Source: Acrocarpospora catenulata
Lineage (GTDB): Bacteria > Actinomycetota > Actinomycetes > Streptosporangiales > Streptosporangiaceae
Direction of reading: 5' to 3'
DNA: 64,000 bases
Assembly: GCF_018476525.1 (NCBI RefSeq)
Contig: NZ_JAHCST010000006.1
Coordinates: 1-64,000, forward strand
Below the pieces are notes generated by a model. That model saw only the letters and a list, made by a program, of their open reading frames with translations. It was not told the origin of the DNA and ran no database searches. Every line of letters starts with the position of its first letter. Positions within the stretch are counted from its first letter, which is position 1. Made by a program: the position numbers and the translations under genes. Shown one piece after another: positions 58,322 through 64,000 of the stretch.

Positions 58322-59272
58322 ATGGCCGTTCAACTTCTCGTCCGGTTGTCGCGAGCCGTAGCCGTCGTCCTGATCGTGACCGTGGCGGTCGTCTCCCTGC
58401 TGAGCCTCGTTCCTGGGTCGGCCGCCCAGGTCATCCTCGGCGAGAGCGCCACCCCGGGCGCGGTGGCGGCGCTCAACGCCGAACTGGGCCTGGACCAGCC
58501 GTTATGGCAACGCTATGTGTCGTGGCTCGGCCACGCGGTGCAGGGCGATCTGGGAACGTCGCTGATCAACGGGCAGTCGATCACGGCGGCCATCCTGGAA
58601 CGACTTCCCGTCACCCTCAACCTCGCCGTACTCGCCCTCGCGATCGCGCTGCTGATCGCGATCCCGCTCGCGGTGGTCTCCGCTCTGACCGCGGGATCGC
58701 GGCTCGACCGCGGCATCAACGCGCTCTCCTCGATGCTGCTGTCGATCCCCACCTTCGTCGCCGCGCCCGTACTGATCTACCTGCTGGCGATGCAGTTGGG
58801 GGCCTTCCCGGTCGCGGGATGGGTTCCGATCACCGAGGACCTGGCCGGCAACCTTCGCTCGGCCCTGCTCCCGGCCCTGGCGATCGCCTTCACCGAGATC
58901 GCCTCCTTCCACCGCATCCTGCGCACCGACCTGATCACCACACTGGGCGAGGACTTCGTCGCGGCGGCCCGGTCCAAGGGCCTCCCCCTCTGGTACGTGG
59001 TCCTCCGGCACGCCCTGCGTCCGTCGTCGTTCTCCCTGATCACCCTGGTCGGCGTCAACCTGGGCCGGCTGATCGGCGGAACGGTCATCGTCGAGACGCT
59101 GTTCTCGCTGCCCGGCCTCGGACAGCTCATCACCAGCTCCATCAACGCCAGGGACGTCGTCATGGTCCAAGGCATCGTCGTATTCATGGCCGTTGCGTAT
59201 GTGGGAATCAACATGCTCGTCGACCTCAGCTACTCGTTCCTGGACCCCCGAGTCCGGGTGGCCCACCGATGA
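58322..59272 (+). CDS. Oligopeptide ABC transporter permease, OppB-type (second system)
   Basis: A 316-residue membrane protein from ATG 58322 behind GGAGA. It has the N-terminal helix AVVLIVTVAVVSLLSLVPGS, the EAA loop LGEDFVAAARSKGLPLWYVV and the C-terminal GGTVIVETLFSLPGLGQL. Six hydrophobic segments are visible. The stop overlaps the next start (ATGA). It is the first gene of a complete five-gene importer, a paralogue of the disrupted system at 33-38 kb. Confidence 0.93.
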   Translation: MAVQLLVRLSRAVAVVLIVTVAVVSLLSLVPGSAAQVILGESATPGAVAALNAELGLDQPLWQRYVSWLGHAVQGDLGTSLINGQSITAAILERLPVTLNLAVLALAIALLIAIPLAVVSALTAGSRLDRGINALSSMLLSIPTFVAAPVLIYLLAMQLGAFPVAGWVPITEDLAGNLRSALLPALAIAFTEIASFHRILRTDLITTLGEDFVAAARSKGLPLWYVVLRHALRPSSFSLITLVGVNLGRLIGGTVIVETLFSLPGLGQLITSSINARDVVMVQGIVVFMAVAYVGINMLVDLSYSFLDPRVRVAHR

Positions 59273-60165
59273 CGGCGTCGGTGGGCCACGCCAACCACGT
59301 GGCACCCGCATCCCTGGTGAAGCGCCCGAGCACCGAGCGCCTCCGCGAGTCGCGGCCCCTGCTGTTCTACGTGGCGCTCGGCTGGCTGGGCGTCATCGTG
59401 CTCGCCGGCGTCTTCGCCCAGTGGCTGCCCGTCGGCCCGTACGGCGAGGCGATCGGCCCGCCCAAGCAGGCGCCGTTCGGCTCGGGCGGCTTCGAGGCGA
59501 TCCTCGGCACCGACAACATCGGCCGCTCGCTCCTGTCCCGCTGCGTCTACGGGGCCAGGGCCTCACTGGTGATCGGGACCATCGCGGGCGTCACCGGCTT
59601 CGCGATCGGCTCGACGCTGGGCCTGCTGGCCGGCTACTTCCGCGGCAGGGTCGACGTGGTGATCACGGTTCTGGCCGACGCCATGCTCGCCTTCCCGCCG
59701 CTCATCCTGCTACTCGGGCTGTCGGCGGTGCTGACGCCGAGCATGCAGACCCTGCTCATCGGCCTCACCCTCCTGGTGATCCCGTCGTTCACCCGGCTGG
59801 CCCGCGCGAACACGATGGCCTGGTCGTCCCGGGAGTTCGTACTGGCCGCGCGGAACATGGGCTCCGGGCACTTGCGTATCATCACCCGCGAAATCCTGCC
59901 GAATGTCATTCCGCCGCTCGCGACGTACATGCCGATCGTGATCGCCGCGCTGATCGTGGCGGAAGGGTCGCTCAGCTTCCTCGGCCTGGGCATCCCACCG
60001 CCGACACCGAGCTGGGGCGGCATGATCGCCGCCGGCCAGGACTCGATCGAGTCCGCCCCCTTCGTGGTGCTCGTACCGGCCGCCGTCATCTTCGTGACCG
60101 TCTTCTCGTTCAACGTCGTCGGCGATCACCTGCGTAAGCGTTTCGACGCATCCGGCCACGCGTAA
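59269..60165 (+). CDS. Oligopeptide ABC transporter permease, OppC-type (second system)
   Basis: A 298-residue membrane protein whose ATG 59269 overlaps the previous stop. Features are the N-terminal helix FYVALGWLGVIVLAGVFAQW, LGTDNIGRSLLSRCVYGARA, the EAA loop SREFVLAARNMGSGHLRIIT and EGSLSFLGLGIPPPTPSWGG. It pairs with the OppB-type subunit to form the channel. Confidence 0.93.
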   Translation: MTASVGHANHVAPASLVKRPSTERLRESRPLLFYVALGWLGVIVLAGVFAQWLPVGPYGEAIGPPKQAPFGSGGFEAILGTDNIGRSLLSRCVYGARASLVIGTIAGVTGFAIGSTLGLLAGYFRGRVDVVITVLADAMLAFPPLILLLGLSAVLTPSMQTLLIGLTLLVIPSFTRLARANTMAWSSREFVLAARNMGSGHLRIITREILPNVIPPLATYMPIVIAALIVAEGSLSFLGLGIPPPTPSWGGMIAAGQDSIESAPFVVLVPAAVIFVTVFSFNVVGDHLRKRFDASGHA

Positions 60166-60201
60166 CGGCCGGAACACCCCCCGCACGAAAGAAGGTAAGA
60201 C

Positions 60202-61776
60202 ATGAGACGACTTCGCCTGGGGCTGGCCGGCATCGCCGCCATGCTGATGGTGGCCGCCTGCGGAGGTGGCACGAGCGGCGGCGGGGGCGGGAACGGCGCG
60301 ACCGACGCCACCGGGGCGACCGGGGCCCCGGTTCAGGGAGGGACGGCCAGGGTGCTCATGGTCGTCGACCCCCGTAGCCTCGACCCGGCCGCGATGACCA
60401 ACGCGCAGGCGGCGAACGCCTTCCTCGGCAACGCGCTGTTCGGCACGCTGGTCACCGCGGACCCGGCGACCGGCGAGATCAAGCCGTCCCTGACCACCTG
60501 GACGACCGAGGACAAGGGCGCGACCTGGAACGTCGCCGTCAAACCGGGCGTGACCTTCAGCGACGGCAGCCCGTTCAACGCCGAAGCGGTGAAGTACAAC
60601 CTCGACCGGGCCAGGGACCCGAAGGTCGGCTCGGCCTACCGGGCCACCGCCGCCTACATCGACACCTTCGAGGTGGTCGACGACCTGCATCTGCGGCTGA
60701 AGCTGGTCGCGCCGCACGCGAGCTTCCCCTCCGGCCTGACCAGCAGCTCGCTCAACTGGGTGGCCTCACCGGCGGCCCTGGAGAAGGGGCGCGAGAGCTT
60801 CGACGGGAATCCGGTCGGCGCCGGGCCGTTCGTGCTGGGTGAGTGGCAGCGCGGCGCGACGATGACGCTCAACCGGAACCCCAAGTACCACGACGCGCCC
60901 AAGCCGTACCTGGACTCCATCACGATCAGCCTCGCCCCCGACACCACCCAGCGCGTCAACACGGTCGTCAGCGGCGGCGCCGACCTCGCCATCGGCAGCG
61001 ACACCAACGGCACCGAGCGCGCCAGGAAGTCGGGCCTGGTGGTCCACGCCCAGGACATCAGCGGGTCGAACATGCTGCTGATGAACATGACCCGGCCGCC
61101 GTTCGACGACGTCCGGGCGCGGGAGGCCCTGTCCAAGGCGATCGACATGAACGCGCTCAACGCCGCGGTCTACGACGGGCACGGTCAGCCGGCCGACTCC
61201 TTCTTCGGCCCCGCCTCGCCCTTCGCCTCCGGCGTCCACCTGCACACCTATGACCGGACGCGGGCGCAGGCGCTGTTGGACGAGCTCGCCGCGGCGGGCA
61301 AGCCCCTCTCGTTCACCATCAGCACCGGCTCGGCCGCCGCCGGCGCGAAGGTCGTCGAAGCCGTCCAGGCACAGCTGCGCACCTACAAGAACGTCGACGT
61401 CAAGGTCCGCGTGCTGGATCCCACCGGGGCACTGAGCGAGATGCTCGCCAAGAACTACGACGTGTTCAACTCGGGCACGACCTTCGTCGACCCGGAGACC
61501 TCGCTCTGGACGTTCTTCCACGGCACCTCCAGCTTCAACCCGAACGGCATCGACGACGAGGCCGTCAACAAGGCGCTGGAGATCGGCCGGCAGAACGCCG
61601 ACCCCGCCACCCGCAAGACCGGCTACGACCAGCTGCAGCAGCGGTTCAACGAGATCTACCCCGTGGTCCCCACGTTCCGGCCGGACTCCACGGTGTACAC
61701 CAGCCGCAACGTGGGCGGGGTGAGCCTCTACGGGCTCGGCTCCCTGCTGCCCGAAGAGTTGTGGATCAAGAAGTGA
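60202..61776 (+). CDS. Substrate-binding lipoprotein of ABC importer (SBP family 5, second system)
   Basis: A 524-residue lipoprotein from ATG 60202 behind GAAGG. The lipobox is MVAACGGG, followed by a Gly/Thr-rich linker. Family 5 features include VQGGTARVLMVVDPRSLDPA, VTFSDGSPFNAEAVKYNLDR and YDQLQQRFNEIYPVVPTFRP. It captures the ligand outside the cell for the permeases encoded just upstream. The gene order permease-permease-SBP differs from the first system, where the SBP gene is first. Confidence 0.93.
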   Translation: MRRLRLGLAGIAAMLMVAACGGGTSGGGGGNGATDATGATGAPVQGGTARVLMVVDPRSLDPAAMTNAQAANAFLGNALFGTLVTADPATGEIKPSLTTWTTEDKGATWNVAVKPGVTFSDGSPFNAEAVKYNLDRARDPKVGSAYRATAAYIDTFEVVDDLHLRLKLVAPHASFPSGLTSSSLNWVASPAALEKGRESFDGNPVGAGPFVLGEWQRGATMTLNRNPKYHDAPKPYLDSITISLAPDTTQRVNTVVSGGADLAIGSDTNGTERARKSGLVVHAQDISGSNMLLMNMTRPPFDDVRAREALSKAIDMNALNAAVYDGHGQPADSFFGPASPFASGVHLHTYDRTRAQALLDELAAAGKPLSFTISTGSAAAGAKVVEAVQAQLRTYKNVDVKVRVLDPTGALSEMLAKNYDVFNSGTTFVDPETSLWTFFHGTSSFNPNGIDDEAVNKALEIGRQNADPATRKTGYDQLQQRFNEIYPVVPTFRPDSTVYTSRNVGGVSLYGLGSLLPEELWIKK

Positions 61777-62810
61777 CGCCGGCCGGAAACCCGGCCGCCG
61801 ACCGGCCCTTGCTCACGGTCGAGAACCTGCACGTCTACATCCCCACCCCGGACGGTTCCGTACGGGCCGTCGACGACGTGAGCTACACCGTCGACGGCGG
61901 CATGTCCCTGGGGATCGTGGGCGAGTCGGGTTCGGGCAAGAGCATGATGGCCAAGGCGCTCATGCACCTGCTGCCGGCCCATGCCAAAGTCACCGGCTCG
62001 GTCTCCTTCGGAGGGCGTGACCTGCTCGGCATGCCCAGGCGGGAGCTGAACCAGAGGCTGGGCACGGACATCGCTATGATCTTCCAGGACCCCGGCCGAT
62101 CCCTGAACCCGGTGGTTCGCATCGAGCGGCAGATCACCGAGGGGATCCGCCGGCACCTCGGCGTCAGCCGCAGCGAGGCGCACACGCGCGCCCTGCGGCT
62201 GCTCGACGAGGTCGGGGTCTCCGATCCCGAGCGACGGCTGCGCAGCTACCCGCACGAGCTCTCCGGCGGCATGCGCCAGCGAATCATGATCGCCATCGCG
62301 TTGAGCTGCGAACCCCGGCTGCTGATCGCCGACGAGCCGACGACCGCGCTCGATGTGACGATCCAGCGGCAGATCCTCGATCTCCTGCGGCGGCTGCAAC
62401 GGGAACGCCAGATGGCGATGATACTGATCAGCCATGACCTGTCCCTGGTGGCCGGCCGTACCGACGACGTCGCCGTGATGTACGCGGGCCGCCTGGCCGA
62501 GGTCGGCCTGACGAAGGAGGTGTTCCGGTCGCCGCGCCACCGCTACACCGAGGCGCTGCTGGCGGCGACCCCGTCGGTGAAGTCCACACCGCACGCCCGG
62601 TTGCGGCTGATCCCCGGATCGCTTCCGGACGCCACCGACCCGCCGGACGGATGCCGCTTCGCGGCCAGATGTCCCCGAGCGGATCATGCCTGCTCGATCG
62701 AGCCGCTGGAGATGGTCCGGGTGGGTGCACGGCACGAGACGATCTGCCGGCATCCGCTCGGGGAGGCCGAGGCCGTACCGGCCGTCGGGGGCGAAAGGAG
62801 CACCTCATGA
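61773..62810 (+). CDS. Oligopeptide ABC transporter ATP-binding protein, OppD-type (second system)
   Basis: A 345-residue ATPase; GTG 61773 overlaps the SBP stop (GTGA). Walker A is [10 protein letters not shown]-loop [12 protein letters not shown], signature LSGGMRQRI, Walker [13 protein letters not shown] and H-loop LISHDLSL. The C-terminal oligopeptide domain includes [18 protein letters not shown]. It overlaps the next gene by 4 bp. Confidence 0.94.
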   Translation: MTPAGNPAADRPLLTVENLHVYIPTPDGSVRAVDDVSYTVDGGMSLGIVGESGSGKSMMAKALMHLLPAHAKVTGSVSFGGRDLLGMPRRELNQRLGTDIAMIFQDPGRSLNPVVRIERQITEGIRRHLGVSRSEAHTRALRLLDEVGVSDPERRLRSYPHELSGGMRQRIMIAIALSCEPRLLIADEPTTALDVTIQRQILDLLRRLQRERQMAMILISHDLSLVAGRTDDVAVMYAGRLAEVGLTKEVFRSPRHRYTEALLAATPSVKSTPHARLRLIPGSLPDATDPPDGCRFAARCPRADHACSIEPLEMVRVGARHETICRHPLGEAEAVPAVGGERSTS

Positions 62811-63790
62811 CCGGACTTCTCACGAAAGACTCCGACGTCCTCTTGCGCGCCGAGGAACTCGTCGTCGAGTTCCCGACCAAGGCCGGTGTCCTGCAGGCGG
62901 TCTCCGGGGTGTCATTCCAGGTCGCTCCCGGCCAGACGCTGGGCATCGTGGGTGAATCCGGGTGCGGCAAGTCGACGACCGGCCGCGCGCTGCTGCGGCT
63001 CAGCGACTTCACGTCCGGATCGGTGCAGTTTCTCGGGGAGAAGCTGGAACAGGCCGGCCATCGGCGCATGCGTGAACTCCGGCGCAGCATGCAGATGATC
63101 TTCCAGGATCCGCTGGGCTCGCTCAACCCGCGCAGGAAGGTCCGCGACATCGTCGTGGAAGGCCTGCGCGTCGCGGGGGCCGGAGACGACGAATGCGCAC
63201 GTGTCGCCCGTGAGGTGCTCGACCAGGTCGGGCTGCCGATCGACCGCTTCGGCGACGTCCGGCCGCGTGCGCTGTCCGGGGGGCAGGCCCAGCGGGTGGC
63301 CATCGCGCGGGCGATCGCGGTGCGGCCCACGCTGCTCATCTGCGACGAGCCGGTGTCCGCGCTGGATGTGTCCGTGCAGGCGCAGATCCTGAATCTGATC
63401 GAGGACCTGAAGCAGGAGTACGCGTTCACGGTTCTGTTCATCTCCCACGACCTGGGCGTGGTCCGCTCGGTGAGCGACCAGATCATGGTCATGTATCTCG
63501 GCAAGGTCGTGGAGATCGGCGACCCTGAGCAGGTGTATTCGGCGCCCGCCCATCCGTACACGCGCGCCCTGCTGGACTCGGTGCCCGACGCCACCGCCGA
63601 GGAGGGGTTCGCCGGGCCCGCGCTGAAAGGTGACATCCCCTCACCGCTGTCGCCGCCCAGTGGCTGCCGCTTCCGTACCAGGTGTCCCCGGGCTGCCGAC
63701 CTGTGCCGCGAGCAGGAGCCGACGCCGCGCACCTGGGGAGCAGGGCGTCAGGTGGCCTGCCACTTCCCCCTGGATTCACCCGGTCAGTAG
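62807..63790 (+). CDS. Oligopeptide ABC transporter ATP-binding protein, OppF-type (second system)
   Basis: A 327-residue ATPase from ATG 62807 behind AAAGGAG, overlapping the OppD-type stop (ATGA). Walker A is GESGCGKST, Q-loop MIFQDPLGSLNP, signature LSGGQAQRV, Walker B LLICDEPVSALD and H-loop FISHDLGV; the C-terminus has [18 protein letters not shown]. It is an intact counterpart of the disrupted gene at 22839/33205 and is similar along its whole length, so it might supply the missing subunit to the first importer. Confidence 0.94.
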   Translation: MTGLLTKDSDVLLRAEELVVEFPTKAGVLQAVSGVSFQVAPGQTLGIVGESGCGKSTTGRALLRLSDFTSGSVQFLGEKLEQAGHRRMRELRRSMQMIFQDPLGSLNPRRKVRDIVVEGLRVAGAGDDECARVAREVLDQVGLPIDRFGDVRPRALSGGQAQRVAIARAIAVRPTLLICDEPVSALDVSVQAQILNLIEDLKQEYAFTVLFISHDLGVVRSVSDQIMVMYLGKVVEIGDPEQVYSAPAHPYTRALLDSVPDATAEEGFAGPALKGDIPSPLSPPSGCRFRTRCPRAADLCREQEPTPRTWGAGRQVACHFPLDSPGQ

Positions 63791-63798
63791 AGAACGGA

Positions 63799-63827
63799 CG
63801 TGGCCCCCGGCTCTGCCGGGGGCCACG
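63799..63827. terminator. Bidirectional terminator hairpin
   Basis: Arms CGTGGCCCCCGGC and GCCGGGGGCCACG (13 bp, perfect) enclose a TCT loop between convergent genes, 8 bp after the oppF-type stop. GC-rich hairpins without a T tract are usual in actinobacteria. Confidence 0.85.
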
Positions 63828-63837
63828 GTCATGCGCG

Positions 63838-64000
63838 TCACCCGCCGATCGCGCCGACGGCACGAAGCTCCCGCACCTCCTCCTCGGTGAGACCCAGGCC
63901 GGTCACGACCGCGTCGGTGTCCTGGCCGATGCCGGGGGCGGTACGGGGCAGCTCGGCCGATGTGCGGCTGAAGCGGGGAGCGGGCGCCGGATGGACCACG
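63838..64000 (-). CDS. Family III CoA-transferase, C-terminal part (runs off the window)
   Basis: Only the last 53 codons are visible, stop at 63838. VVHPAPAPRFSRTSAELPRT and the end LGLTEEEVRELRAVGAIGG match the C-terminal tail of CaiB/BaiF enzymes; the AMACR-type gene at 40065 ends almost the same way (VVQPAPAPRFSHTPTAFPEP). It is likely another CoA-transferase or racemase of the cluster. Confidence 0.8.
   Translation of the reverse strand, partial: VVHPAPAPRFSRTSAELPRTAPGIGQDTDAVVTGLGLTEEEVRELRAVGAIGG

Overview
The window is GC-rich actinobacterial DNA. GTG and TTG starts, many 1 to 4 base stop/start overlaps, Mycobacterium-like lipid genes and STAND/HerA ATPases suggest a Streptosporangiales-type soil actinomycete. 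This placement is inferred from gene content; no rRNA or tRNA gene was seen to anchor it.

Region 1 (1-9.6 kb) looks like an accessory region. It holds a HerA-type ATPase, a repeat-rich disordered protein with recent internal duplications, a secreted protein, a membrane-anchored P-loop (STAND-like) protein ending in ten tandem helical repeats, and relics of an IS transposase and of a small winged-helix gene. Region 2 (10-16 kb) carries small regulatory and metabolic genes (CPBP protease + MerR, LysR, hydrolase, methyltransferase) separated by gene relics (EamA transporter, possible multicopper oxidase). Region 3 (16-20.2 kb) is a Tat-exported GH127 arabinofuranosidase with two ricin-type trefoils behind a promoter with two LacI-type operators, then a fragment of a Tn3 transposase and a TetR gene.

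Region 4 (20.4-38.4 kb) is the highlight. A crotonase and a YtcJ-like amidohydrolase face a five-gene oligopeptide (Opp/Dpp-type) ABC operon. The last gene of that operon, an oppF-type ATPase, is split by a 10,012-bp Tn3-family transposon (23193-33204). The ends are 50-bp perfect inverted repeats and the target duplication is TGAAG; removing the element and one TGAAG restores the reading frame of the ATPase at the junction. The transposon carries a tyrosine recombinase with a putative recombination site, tnpA, and passengers that form a lipid-desaturation cassette: a DesA3-like desaturase, its Rv3230c-like ferredoxin reductase, a second delta-9-type desaturase, a DUF5994-like protein and a STAS anti-anti-sigma factor.

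Region 5 (38.8-64 kb) is a large acyl-CoA catabolic cluster. The minus-strand operon 45955-38786 encodes two acyl-CoA dehydrogenase subunits, a fused double family III CoA-transferase, an AMACR-type racemase, a hotdog thioesterase and a Nudix hydrolase. Next come an MFS exporter, a fused double-MarR regulator and another CoA-transferase (plus strand). A nitronate monooxygenase/acyl-CoA ligase/small protein/MFS operon follows (minus strand). Finally a plus-strand unit encodes two CoA-transferases, a crotonase and a complete second Opp transporter. A further CoA-transferase runs off the right edge. The likely theme is import of an acyl or peptide-like compound, CoA activation and transfer, and beta-oxidation; the substrate cannot be read from the sequence.
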